Shown here piece by piece: positions 1 to 11,974 of a stretch of DNA of 64,000 bases (within the stretch, counting starts at the first letter, position 1; the number at the start of each line of letters is the position of its first letter). The position numbers were made by a program, and so were the translations under genes. Location of the stretch: assembly GCA_008638375.1 (NCBI GenBank), contig CM018051.1:14415969-14479968 (forward strand). The letters are read 5' to 3'. This DNA comes from Nyssa sinensis (lineage: Eukaryota > Streptophyta > Magnoliopsida > Cornales > Nyssaceae). The notes under the pieces were generated by a model. The model had not been told where the DNA came from. It ran no database searches and saw only the letters and a program-made list of their open reading frames with translations.

Positions 1-590
1 CAGAAGACTAAAAATAGCAGCATGTCAAGCTAGAGCACGAGCCAATCGAATCATATCCCGTGTGTTTACAGTGACCCATGTACTTGTTCATAGGGTTTTA
101 GAGCCTCCATTTTTAAATCTTTGCAAGCTTTAACTTAACCAATTTCATATTGAGCTTTTTCACCTCATTTTTCACATTCCTAGACACTGGCTAATGTGAC
201 TCAATGTAATAAATGCACATTAATTTTATCACCTTGTGTTTAAAACTCTAGAATCTTAAGTTTAACTAAACTCCACCTTTCAACAATGATACTGAGTTTT
301 AAGAACAGCACTGCATGGACAGAGAGGATTTGAACAAATGAGGGTTTTATAGTATATTTTAAGGCTTCACCAACAGAAAAAGTAAGCAATATTTTATAGG
401 AAACTGGAGATCAGATTGGCGTACATGTTATAATTCCTCATATTTTATCAGTTCAGACACATCTCCAAATCAATATATTAATTTTTGATGCATTTGATCA
501 GTAATACATGTATAGATTTCTATAAATATCTTGGGTTGGCATAAATATCTCTTCAAATATCTGATCCAATGATATATATGTGTGTGTGTT

Positions 591-616
591 GGGGGGGGGG
601 GGGGGGGGGGGGGGGG
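591..616. repeat. poly-G homopolymer, 26 G
   Basis: Twenty-six consecutive G follow a (TG)n run at about 580-589. G runs this long are rare in plant DNA and difficult to sequence, so the true length is uncertain. Confidence 0.95.
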
Positions 617-1123
617 TAAGTAATCCTAGATAAATTGCCCTCCTCTCCTGCATCTCTGGCATGGTTGAATTCTATATATATTTTTATCAGTTAGTTTTAT
701 TGCACAATCATTTTTTTAGGGGGTTAATCCCTTCACACATCACATTGCAGCACATATATCTTGCTAGGATTTTGTTGTCACCATGCAAAGATTGTCTCTC
801 CCATGTGCCCTTTGCTTGCACTATGACTTGTTGCCCACCTTTTTCCGACTCTTCCCACATTTGTTGGTAAAAAGAAAGCCAGGCCACCCTTTTTTTTTTT
901 TTTTGACTAGTTTGTGGTCCACCATATTCATGCCAAGTTGCCAACTATGGTGCTCTCTCTCTCTCTCTCTTCAAAATTCTTGAGCTATATTTGACTCTTA
1001 GTCTTAGGTATATATCTAAATGTATCCCAAATAATTATTCCCAAAATGCACCCATAGAATATGGATAAGCTTCAAATTACAATCAAAGTTCACAATAACA
1101 ACATGCCCTCTATAATTCAGATT

Positions 1124-1128
<5 letters not shown>

Positions 1129-1199
<71 letters not shown>
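1129..1199. repeat. compound microsatellite (CT)22(AT)13
   Basis: Uninterrupted CT repeats run from 1129 to 1172 and pass directly into AT repeats up to 1199. Confidence 0.97.
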
Positions 1200-1687
1200 A
1201 TGTATATGTGCTCAACTAAATACTTGCTAGTTTAATTTCCAAATTATACAATGCCCAAAAAATTATGTTAGTTCTTCAATAAGTCACCATATCTCTTTGA
1301 GCTGCACAAAACTATATATACATACTGTTTAACACTTTAACACTCTCATTTTTACATGTAATTTCAATTTTATATTCTTATACATGGAGAGTTGGCACGT
1401 TAATGTAATAAAATGCGAGGTGTTAGAGCGATAACGCGGATATTAATGCAAATTCTCTTGGAACAAGGTGAATGAGACTTGAACTTAAGACCTTTCATAA
1501 CTATGCTTTTGATATCATGTTAGATCGATCATTTAATTGTTCTAAAAATTTAAATTATTAAAAAATGAGCCAACAATATATTTAACACGTACAATGCATA
1601 GATAAAACTTTAGCGTATACATTTATTATCTAGATTTTGCCTTAAGTGTGAGTGTGTGACAATAATATGATTGCCTAATTGTTTGCA

Positions 1688-1722
<35 letters not shown>

Positions 1723-2187
1723 CCATCTTGAAGTATCTGTCAAGTGTAGTAATTAGCTAATCCAATAAAACATTTAAGACAATTAAATTATTAGTCAATT
1801 ATAAAAGTTCATTAGCAATTTAATTGTCACCCATTAAGAAAAATACAAGAACAAATTGCTTCAAATTCTCTATAACAATAATGAGTTCGCTTTTGAACTT
1901 ACTTGACATTTAAATTAACCTAGTTGGTGTTTACTCCTTTCAGTCTTACTTTAAGGAAATGACTTAAAGAAATTGTTTCATACTAAGGATGAGTGATTCA
2001 TAGGTATTATCTGTTGCTTCACATAAGTTCACAACTCTATTATATAATTACTAACTATTAGTCCAAAAAAAATTGAAAGCACTAAATCACACCCATTTCG
2101 ATACATTTTCATTTCATTGCTTTATTTTTTGTTTCCATTTTTTTGTATTTTTGAGACTGAAAACAGTGAGACCTTAAAAAATAAATG

Positions 2188-2699
2188 GGTAAATTATACT
2201 GACTTCTCCTCAGATTTCTAACAATTATACTGACTTCTCCTGTGATTTTTGAAATTACATTGACCTCTCCTACTTTACATAATATTATATAAATACCCCA
2301 TTTCAGTCAAATTTTTTCTTCAAAATGATAAAATTACATATTTTATTTATTTATTTTTGTATTCTTTTAATTTGACAATTTTTTTAACTTTTTTTAAAGA
2401 TTTTATTATTATTCTATATAAAAATAAATTTAAGATAAATAATGTATTTTATTTTATTTTAAAAAAATAATATTTTTATCAATATTTATTTAAAAAAATG
2501 AAAAAAGGTTAAAATTTAAAAATTGAAAAAATAAAAAAAAACATGAAAGTGATATTTTTTTCATTTGGAAGAAAAAAACTGACGGGAGAGAGGTCTCTAT
2601 ATATTATGTAAAATATGAGAAATTAGTGTAATTTTAGAAATCTCATGAGATATCAATGTAATTGTCAAAAATTTCAGAAGAAGTCAATGTAATTTATCA
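2188..2699. mobile_element. foldback/MITE-like palindrome, family 1 (copy a)
   Basis: The block is a long imperfect inverted repeat of about 510 bp. The left arm starts with GTAAATTATACTGAC and repeats an ATTATACTGAC/ATTACATTGAC motif three times. The right arm ends with its reverse complement near 2690 and carries the matching motifs. Each arm is about 200-250 bp, and the centre is AT-rich. Related copies are at 25685-25873 (partial), 36590-36992 (partial), 39772-40566, 44568-45076, 47444-47953 and 56352-56806. No coding capacity is seen. The arms are far longer than in a typical MITE, so foldback element is an equally good name. Confidence 0.7.
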
Positions 2700-3600
2700 A
2701 AAATAAATTTATTTTCAAGTTATTTTCATTTTTCTAGTGAATTCAAATTTTTGAAAACACAAAAACTACTTTTAGTTTGCTTTCTTATAAAAAAAAAAAA
2801 AAGAGGTTATTTTCAGAATTTTTTTTCAAAAATGGTTTTTGAATTAAAACATATCCAAAAAGGTAGAGAAAAGTGATTAAGAAAAATAAAAAAGGAAAAA
2901 TATATATATTAGGGATTTAATATAGTCATAATAAAGACAAATATGAGATCAAAATTTTTTTTCATGTGCAGTAAATGCCCTTCTTCTTCCTTTTTTTTTT
3001 TTTTTTTTGTGGCCCTTTTTCCCTTCCTAAATAACAACAACGCGTTTTGCTTTTGAATCAATTCGGTGACAAAAAGCTTAATTACCTTTTCCCCTTCTTT
3101 AAGTCAAACTTCAAGGAAAATGCTACTTTTACAACAGATTGAGAGGAAAAGTAAACAGTGAAATCCATTAGACTTAAAATTTGGTTACTCAACAAACAAA
3201 GGGGCCAAAAAAAGGAGGAGGAGAAAGGGTTTCGGCATTCTTTTACCGAGTAATGTTTATTATCTCTTGTATTCTTATTATGATGTGATATGTATGGTGA
3301 CAGCACACGTTGATATCAGAGATAAAATTTATACATATCATTTTTGTAATAATAACCAAAACAATATATATATATATATACACACACATATATACACACA
3401 CACACCAGGAGAGGAAGAATTTTAGACTTTGTCGTGCATGTTTGAGGTCACCTTAATTGTGCAACTTCAAGAGCAAACTATAAAGAAAGCATATGGTCAT
3501 ACAAATTTAAAATAAAATACACAATACAAAGTCACTAAACATTGATGTCCAGCTTGCACTTATCTAACAAATACCCAAACAATATATATATATATATATA

Positions 3601-4401
3601 TCATATTCTTAGCAGGAATATACTGAGTTCAGGTCCACCATTGCCGTCTGGGTTCAACATATAAAACGCTTCCGAGTCACGACTCCCCACGACTCGTTCA
3701 AACCTAGCTCTCATGTACAGCAACTCACCTTCTGAACCACTACCTTTCCGGCCGTCGTCCACCACCGGAATCACTCCAGCGCCTACTGAGACACTTTGAA
3801 CGGTGTTAAGCACGTGCCAGTCAGACTCGCTGCACGCGCGTGACAGCGAGTACCCGCACTTCCTGCCGTTGCAGTACATAGTCCACACGGGTTCATTGAA
3901 CAACTTCACCGGTCGGCCACGCGCCGGCGGGCCTTTCTCGCACTCGAGTGCTATTCTGACTAACCCCGACGACATCTCCTTTACTAAAGTCGATGTGGAC
4001 GTGGCGAGTTCGATTAGTAGGACTGGTTCGGATCGTGGGTCGTCTTGGACGGCGAAGCTAACATGACCTCTCCGGTTGCCGAAGAGCGTACCAGTCACTT
4101 TCCGGCCTAATGACGGAGTTATAGAGAGTTGGGTTGGTATGCTTAACCATCGGCATGTGGGGATTATTGCGGGGAAGGAGATGATGCTGAGGAGTGATCG
4201 GAGAAGAGCGGATATTCCGCTGCGGGTTTTCGATAGGCGTTGAAAGGTGACAGGTGAGCCTTTCCGGACGAGGGGTTTGTCGGAGATGTCGTCTGGTTCA
4301 GGTGTAAAAGTCGCTGATCTCATGTAGTTTGTGGGTATCATCTTTTTGGTGCTTTTGCAGCTACTGGTTCTGGGAAGCTGGTTGAATTGTTCGTGTTTCA
4401 T
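3601..4401 (-). CDS. MIZU-KUSSEI 1-like protein (MIZ1/DUF617 domain)
   Basis: A complete intronless frame of 266 residues. The C-terminal two thirds (about residues 100-266) is a DUF617/MIZ1 domain: GTLFGNRRGHVSFAVQ at 104-119, a STLVKEMSSGLVRIALE stretch at 137-153, a LFNEPVWTMYCNGRKCGY stretch at 167-184, a SDWHVLNTVQSVSVGAGVIP stretch at 193-212, and a C-terminal block around FYMLNPDGNGGPELSIFLLRI (last 21 residues). The N-terminal ~95 residues are basic, Ser/Thr-rich and poorly conserved, as usual in the family. Length fits the family (roughly 230-300). The founding Arabidopsis member acts in root hydrotropism; the paralogues are mostly uncharacterised, so the exact role here is inferred. 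The domain looks intact. The leader just upstream contains a GA/CT microsatellite. Confidence 0.93.
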   Translation of the reverse strand: MKHEQFNQLPRTSSCKSTKKMIPTNYMRSATFTPEPDDISDKPLVRKGSPVTFQRLSKTRSGISALLRSLLSIISFPAIIPTCRWLSIPTQLSITPSLGRKVTGTLFGNRRGHVSFAVQDDPRSEPVLLIELATSTSTLVKEMSSGLVRIALECEKGPPARGRPVKLFNEPVWTMYCNGRKCGYSLSRACSESDWHVLNTVQSVSVGAGVIPVVDDGRKGSGSEGELLYMRARFERVVGSRDSEAFYMLNPDGNGGPELSIFLLRI

Positions 4402-4413
4402 GGTGAATTAATA

Positions 4414-4435
4414 CAGAGAGAGAGAGAGAGAGAGA
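4414..4435 (-). promoter_or_regulatory. CT-rich microsatellite in MIZ1-like 5' leader
   Basis: About eleven GA units (CT on the coding strand) end some 13 bp before the start codon of the MIZ1-like gene. CT/GA tracts are common in plant 5' untranslated regions. A clear TATA box was not identified on the minus strand. Confidence 0.5.
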
Positions 4436-5365
4436 TTGTGTGTGTTTGATCAGTATATGATAGTTATGACTAAACTAACATATGCAACCGAGAGAAGGAT
4501 AGAGATCTGGTTTTCTATAGATTGTAAGGAGAGAGGAGTTTGATACTGTGATCAAGAGAACAAAGTTGGTTAGTTTTTCTTTGATGTGTGTGTGTGTGAG
4601 AGAGAGAGGCCGACAAGGTGATGATAGTGTTGGGAGGGTGGGCAATATAAAGGGAAACGATGGAGGTTTGTGCTGCTGATGATGATCATTTTCATGCCTT
4701 ATATGTACGAAATTCTAACTATTTTAAGGAGAAGTTATCATGTGTTCGTGCGAGGCACCATCATGGTTACTCGTGCGCCTCTCACTATCTGAACTGTTTT
4801 GATCGGCGGACCCACTGTCTCTAGCGTAACGTGGACGTAAACATTACTACTATGATCTAACGGTTGGATTTTGATTTTCCAAAGTACGTGATTCGGCGAC
4901 ACAAGATACCTATGTTGGACTCTCCAATGTCCCATAGTCGTATATGCCGATGATTGCATGTTGACCGTTGGATTAGAATCACTAAGGCTCGTAGTGGTTA
5001 GGCCTTAGGACACGATAGAGACGTAAACAGTAATCCGAGCAATGCTAGTGCCACGCTCACTTCAAGCTAGTGGAAAAAACGCGCCTTTCTTTCACTAGGA
5101 CCCAAAGTAAAAACTAGTTTGCCCAGTCAACATTTTAGACAAAGGGAAATGATTTTCAATCCGACATAAAAAAAAATAAAATAAAAAGATAAGTAAATAA
5201 ATTAAATTTAAAAATTATTCATAAATTATGTAATGTATTATTATGTTTATTTATTTCACTTTAACTTGACATTTTAAGCCCAATAGCACTACTCTACACA
5301 AAATATTGGAGTAAACAAATCCATAATGACTAGGCTAAGAAAAATAAAAATAAAAGTAGGCCATA

Positions 5366-5402
<37 letters not shown>

Positions 5403-6712
5403 AAAATAGCTAAGTATTTTTTTAACCCAAATCATAAAAGTGTCTCTAACTCCTTTATTTATTTTTTATTTTTTGACTTTCAAGTCTCAACAACTTTTGT
5501 AACTAACAACACTAAAACTAATAGTGAAGTCTGACCAATGAGTTATGAATGGAATTCACCCAAGTGATTTCTTTTCTTTTTTTTTCATCTAGCTTTCTCT
5601 TTAGGTGACATAGGTAACTTTTTGTCTATACTTCATGATGCTGAAAGGCACTATTTGTTGGGAATTTTAGGATTTAAAATTCAATTTTTAGTTTTATTCA
5701 ATAATGGTATTGAATTGAGATTAAGGTTATATTTGGCTTAAATTATTTTACTGGATTTAATTAGTAACAATAATTAAATTAATTTTTGTACTGAAAATAT
5801 AGTTTGTGTAATCAAATGAAATTAGTCTGATTGGTAACTTATTATTTTTTTTAAAGGGAGGTCTAAGAGTTTTATTCTCACTCTCTTTACTAGGGAGAGA
5901 TGTATAGTCTATTTAATTTCTTCCTTCTGGCTTTGGGCATGGTTTTATTTCAATATGAGACTCATGTAAACTTGTAAAATAATGATTAATAATTATATAA
6001 TACATTTCTGTTGGCAAAAAGAAAATTCAAAGGAAAATGATTATTCTATAATTGATTATATGGAAACTCAATTAAATCATAATTAAGTCTTATACTATAT
6101 TTTTAAACAAAATCATCTTAATAGATATGAATTTGAAATTTAAAAGGAGACTACTATGTTAATACAATTGACTATCTTATAATTAATATATAATAAATTA
6201 ATAATATCTAATAATTAATAATTTTTTAAGAAACTAACTCGATAAATAATTAATAACTATATTACCTAATAATTAATACTTTTTCAAAAAAATTATTGAT
6301 ATTTGTAAATTACACGGCCAATCTCTTTCACGTGTCAAAAATTAAATTATGTTGATAAATACAAAATATATTTCTAACCCATATTTTATTTATTTATATT
6401 TTTTTAGACTAGGTAATTATTCATGGTCAACCTATCTCAACCTATCTGTAATATGGAAACATTATTAAGTAGAGTAATAATAAGCTTATCTTAAAACTTT
6501 ATTTAAAGTGTTTTACATACAAAGTGACATATTATATTAATTTTATATTATTACTGTTATATATATATATATATATCGCTTTAAGTAAATCTAAAATATA
6601 AAGATAATTTTATCCTATTAAGTAATAAAAAAGCAAAACTCACTTGGTTTTGACTGATAAAAGATATTCAATTATGAATATATTGGATAGTGGGACACTT
6701 TAATCAGACATT

Positions 6713-6859
6713 CAGTATATCAAGAATGGATATCTTTCAGTACTGTTGAGTGAAGGGTACACTCTTCCAGGATTCCCAAATACTTGGATAAAATTTTCTG
6801 ATAAGCTAAAACTGCAGTGGGAAATCTTGCTGCCGCCAACTATTCACTCCATAAAACTA
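6713..6859 (+). other. protein-like island, unrecognised
   Basis: Inside very AT-rich DNA, one frame stays open for about 48 codons with balanced composition and includes SEGYTLPGFPNTWIKFSDK. It lacks a start codon and is closed by TAA at 6857-6859. It could be a relic exon or a transposon fragment; I do not recognise a family. Confidence 0.25.
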
Positions 6860-7084
6860 TTGGCATAACGAGTTATTATATTATATTTATAGAATTAATA
6901 AATTAAAATAATATTATTTTAATTAAAAAATTAAAATTTTTATTTTTATATTAATCTTAATCTTAATCTTAATAAAATAAAGACTACTAATTCTTATATA
7001 TTTTATATTAATTCTAATAAAATTAACAATTTATACAATTTTAATGAAAAATAATAAAGAAAAAGGGAGAAAAATGATATATAA

Positions 7085-7385
7085 AATTTACGTGGTTTAT
7101 TAGTGTGTCTACGTTCATGAAAGCATGCGGTTAAATTCTTCATTATTGAGAAAATAAGGTTACAATATGTTTATATTGTATTATAGTTAAAACTCTAACT
7201 CTAGTCATGTGTATTGAAAAAAAAAAAATAATATATCCTTATTATATCGTGAGTGGGCAACACCCGTAACTTATTATTCAATCTTGATAAAATATCATAC
7301 GGTTAAATCGTAATAGGTCTTATGAATTTCGTTTTACTCATAAAATTTATATATCATTTCATATATTACAAAAATACGAATTGAT
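7085..7385. repeat. dispersed repeat with TTTACGTGG-type terminus
   Basis: The block starts with TTTACGTGGTTTATTAGTG and resembles the layout of the repeat at 23395-23720 (TTTACGTGATTTGG, then a TACGTC motif, an ATCAGT/TTCATT motif, then a stretch rich in TATAAA-type words). Such ends are common in plant transposon-derived repeats; the family is not identified. Confidence 0.35.
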
Positions 7386-8867
7386 ATCTCTAAAAGATCC
7401 TTTATCAGTTAACAATCAGGATTTACGTGAATGCAATGAAAAAGTGTATATGACACATATTTGACTATTAAGATTAAGCCTAATTGTCGACGGGGAGTCG
7501 TTATTTGCAAGGTATATATGTCACATATTTGACTATTTTATGATTTATTTTCACTTCCTACTCTATATCTTCTTACTTAATCATGAAAGAAATCTTGACC
7601 ACTACTATAATGATGTTCTTGTATAGTTTTTTTTTTTTTTTTGTGATAGGGATTTTAACTCTGACAGTACAACCAATTGCATGGGCACTTGTAATTAATC
7701 ATCCTTCATTTTACAAAATCTAATGAATACATGTTTTTTTTTTTCAAAACTAACAAGGTTTCATAATTACACATGATTTTATGGGTTAGTGGAATTTAAA
7801 TCCTACCAACTTTTTTTCACTTCAATACCTACACTCCTAACAAGACTTGAAATTAGAACATCCTATTTGAGGAAAGTAATATTATCACTCGATAACACTT
7901 GAGACTCGGGTCACAATCACACCTTTTGATCACTATAATTTGTGTTTTTACTTAAAGAGTATCAATTTTTGACACGACAAAACAACTCAAGTTGAACGTG
8001 ACATAGAGTTAATGAGTTTGAGTCGAACATAAATAAATTTATATCATAAACGGATTAACACGATTAATAAACATGTTGTATTTAAGTTTTAATAACATAA
8101 ATCTGTTTAACACGACTTAACACATTTAATTATAAATAAAAAAAATTACAAAATTCGTCTCACATTAAAAGTTTATTAAGATTTGAAGACTTTTTTTTTT
8201 AATTTATAAAAGAGATTTCTACTTTATTTTGTTTTATATTTAAAGCTTACCAAACTTAAAAGTAGCTATACATTAAAAGAGAAAGGTAACTTTTTATTTA
8301 AAAACTAAGAAATTAAAATAAATGATTTAACTGTGTCGAAAGGTAGAACATATTTCTTCATTAAAAGAGTCGTGTTTGAGTTTTAAAATTTAACATAATT
8401 AATTAATAATATCAAATTAAAACTGATCCATATTTTTAAATATATCTCGACACAATTTGAATATGATAAATACTACAAATTATAATCCCATCTATAGTGA
8501 CATTTTTACCAAAACCCATGTTCAAAACCTAGCCATTCTTAAAGGGGCGCGTGGAAAAACATTCCAAGCAATAGGGAATATGTGTGTGTATGAGTGTGTG
8601 TGTGTGTACATATATATATATATATATAAAGATTTGTATAGCTGTGTTGGTAGGGAAGACAGTTTGAAAGTGACATTTTGGTGACGAGCGTGAATTTAGA
8701 AAGTCAATGAAAAATAATGGGCATGAGATGGCACCACTTTGTCCCCATCCATTTGGAATGGTAAACTCAAGATTAATTTACTTAATTAATCATGTTTATT
8801 ATATACTATTGCTATAGTTCATTAACAATTAGGGGGTGGTTCCAAACAAAGCGTGCTTTAAGCTGTG

Positions 8868-8981
8868 ACCAATCAGATTGGTGGCCTAACCAGTTTGATG
8901 ATTAAGATTCATTACAAAAATTTGCCGCGTGGGTAGATCACCACCACTAGCAGGCATTACCGTCCTTTTTCATATATATAT
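8868..8981 (+). promoter_or_regulatory. promoter-like block without a gene
   Basis: A perfect inverted repeat around a CCAAT motif, ACCAATC-A-GATTGGT (8868-8882), is followed about 90 bp later by a TATATATA run at 8972-8981 and then by a CT-rich leader-like stretch. No coding region follows before 11.9 kb. The chance of a false positive is high in AT-rich DNA. Confidence 0.25.
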
Positions 8982-9555
8982 GTCCCTATCATCTTCCTTT
9001 GCATCACCAGCTCTCACTATTATTGAGTAAAATACAGATTAATAATTACCTAAATTAAAGTCTAACAATTATATCAATGGAAAAAGAACAAAAGAGAAAT
9101 GGAAAAGAAAAGAAAAGAAAAGAAAAATAAAAAAAAAAAATAGACCAGTAGGACCTACAATCAATTTTCATCACTTAATCTTGTGTGGTAAAGTAGGTAA
9201 TAGGCCGTAATTAAAAGACTTGTTTTTTGAAGTCGTTAGGTTTTGACCTAACGGACGTCATTTTTTCTTGAGACTAATACATACACGACGCTATCTCGAT
9301 TTTAATCGAATCCCTTATTAATAGACGGTAAGATTGATTTTCTGATACTAATAAATAGTAAAATTAATATTTTGGATTAATCGATCCGAAGAGTTGAATA
9401 TCGAATTATCAACAACAAAAAAAAAAAAATTATCACTCTATTTGAACCCCAATTATGAAAGTATTCAGATTGAAAATATTCATCAAAATCATCTGATTTT
9501 TTGAATTTTGATTGAAAACTAATATTGAACGTAAAAAAATTTCAATACATACATT

Positions 9556-9589
<34 letters not shown>

Positions 9590-10419
9590 GGTTGAATTGG
9601 TGTTACTTTGGAAAATGCAAGACCCAAGAAATGTTATCGGAACTCATTTTTCCCTTGATATTACTAATTTACTATTGGTCTTAGAGGAATATATAATATT
9701 GTAAAAAATAAAAAATAAAAATGAAAGACAACATAAGTGATTATATATATATATATAAGTAAAAAAAAAAATCCCATATTTTCAGAATAACAAAGTTTTA
9801 TCGGCTGTCAAGGTATGAATATTTAATATTACATATTTATATTTACAAAAGTTATTATAAAATTCCTATATTTTATCGGCAATCAAGGTATGAATAATTA
9901 ATATATAGTATAGCTAACCAATGCATGAACACTTCTTAAAAATTTAAAAGCCATTTTCATTTGTGTGAATCGTAGAGTTAAGATTGGACTTTCCAACTTC
10001 TATTAAAAAAGGGGGGAAAAAAAGACTCCCAATAATTCTTTTTTTTTTTTTTTGAGAAAAAAAAATGTGATTTGAAAATTTTTATGTTCACTAAATTAAT
10101 GAAAGGTGAAGAAAGGATACTTGATGACTTCTTTGGGCACACCTTCACAGCCTCAAGTGATGAAATCATAGCCGTTGAGCATACATATATATAGATATAT
10201 ATTGTATTGGGGCCTTTCCCAAACACATACTTGAAAAGTTGATTCTTCGTAACCGCATAAGCAATTACATTCTACAAAGCAAAATTAATATTTTAATAAA
10301 GATTAAACACGTACATTTTTTTATAATAATTTTTTGTAAATACAAAGATCAAAGAAGAGGGTAAAAACTTTCCTTATTGATTCTTAATCTTCTTTAACGT
10401 GTCTAACAATTGTAAGAGT

Positions 10420-10449
10420 ACATACATACATGCATACATACGTACATAC

Positions 10450-10485
<36 letters not shown>

Positions 10486-10486
10486 A
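10420..10486. repeat. compound microsatellite CATA / AT / GT
   Basis: Tetranucleotide CATA-type repeats pass into AT repeats and then GT repeats. Confidence 0.9.
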
Positions 10487-11327
10487 CATAGTTCAGAGTG
10501 TATTTGGAGTTATAATTGATCTGCCCAAATATGCATTAACACGGTGCAAATGAACTCTACAAAGATTGTGAAATAATTTAGCCTCATCTTTTACAGTGCC
10601 CAAGTGCTGTGTCTGCCCAAAGATTTTATATTCCCTTTCAATTCTATCAATATTTTTATTATAAGTTTTTTGAAATATTTTTATTTATATAATATTATGT
10701 AATGTATACATTTATAATCAATTTCATATATATATATATATATATATTATCAATTCATTAAATCTCAATTTATTTATCATATGTAACATTTTTCATGTGT
10801 AGTTCGCATATATTTATATATATTATGTATATAATTTAACTATAATATATATATATATTTAACATATATTTGATATATAACAATTTTCAATTATGTATCT
10901 TTATGACAAAAGTCTTTTATATAACGAAAGACCAATCACACCCAATAAAATATTTATTAAGTGAATGGTAAAAAAAAAATTATATTCTATCAATACTTTT
11001 AAATATATAAGGTTTACTAAAAACCCAGTAATTACTGTTGATACCATAAATACATTTGAATTACATACACTCAAAATCAATTTGAATGCTCCATAATCAA
11101 AGACTAGCCCAAACATGCATCTAGTCTCATTATTTGATTGTTATTTTCCTTGTCTTGGGGGGGAAATATTCTTATCACATCAAGTTGATATTATTAACAG
11201 AATTAATTATATAAGTACTAATTAATTTTAAAAGTACTCAAGTTATGATTTTTAAGAATTTTTTTCCCTTATTTATCTTCTAAAGGGACACAATCAAAAT
11301 GGTTTTAAGATTTCTAAAAAGGCTGCG

Positions 11328-11332
<5 letters not shown>

Positions 11333-11372
<40 letters not shown>
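11333..11372. repeat. compound microsatellite (AC)14(AT)6
   Basis: Perfect AC repeats run from 11333 to 11360 and switch to AT repeats up to 11372. Confidence 0.95.
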
Positions 11373-11974
11373 GTATGAGTAGCAATTGTTAAAGTAGCAT
11401 ATATTTTCAATCCTCTTGAACGATTTTGGTACCTTAAATGAGCCTTTCCATTATCTTAAAGCCATTATACTTTTTACTTTCGATTGGTTGTTATGTTAAA
11501 GTGAGCTTAGTATAATTAAAGGCGTGCTTTAGTACCAGAACATGCAACAAGAGTCAAATGTAGAAGATGTACGTATTACAAAGTATGTCATTGCTTGTTA
11601 GTAAAAATTTCTTTTGTCAGATATGTTGATAATAATTTTACAAAATTTGTTTTTTTTTAACTAATTTTTTCATCAAAATGTATAAGTTGGAAATTAAGAC
11701 AAATTTATCATTTAAAAAAAATCAAATTGCAGATATTTGCAAAAAAAAAAAAAGAAAAAATCAGTCAGCAAAAGGTGGTAAGAAGTTAGTATGATTAGCC
11801 AAACAATAAGACTACTATTTAAATTGAAAAAATAACATTGGCTCCCAAAATCTTAGAAACTGATTCGATTTTTGGTACTTTCTTTTTGTGATAAGCATCA
11901 AATGAAAATAAAAAAACCATATAGTTAAGGATCAGATTGGAAAATATAAGAAACATATATGTTCGATGTCAACA

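Larger units (their letters stand above)
1..3600. other. intergenic, AT-rich, microsatellites and one foldback element
   Basis: No protein gene is recognisable here. The stretch holds a 26-base G run, a compound CT/AT microsatellite, an (AT)15 run at 1691-1720, a palindromic element at 2188-2699, and mixed AT/AC repeats around 3365-3405 and 3585-3600. Short open frames at 661-983 and 3082-3306 are low-complexity and match nothing I know. Around 1467-1537 there is a stretch like the common plant repeat sequence ending in a TGATATCATGTTAGA motif. Confidence 0.6.
4460..11974. other. intergenic region without a recognised gene
   Basis: The part from 4700 to 5110 is less AT-rich, probably the distal upstream region of the MIZ1-like gene, and has no recognised motif. 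The rest is AT-rich with poly-A/T runs and several microsatellites: (GT)n at 5379-5402, (AT)n at 6560-6577, (AC)n at 9557-9583, (AT)n at 10727-10748. A small hairpin with arms like GTCGTTAGGT / ACCTAACGGAC lies at 9231-9255. Short frames at 8457-8684, 9433-9627, 9978-10226 and 10901-11116 run through microsatellites and are not supported as genes. Confidence 0.6.

Noticed and set aside
3803..4066. Plus-strand frame of 87 residues
   Set aside because: It is antisense to the conserved MIZ1-domain gene.
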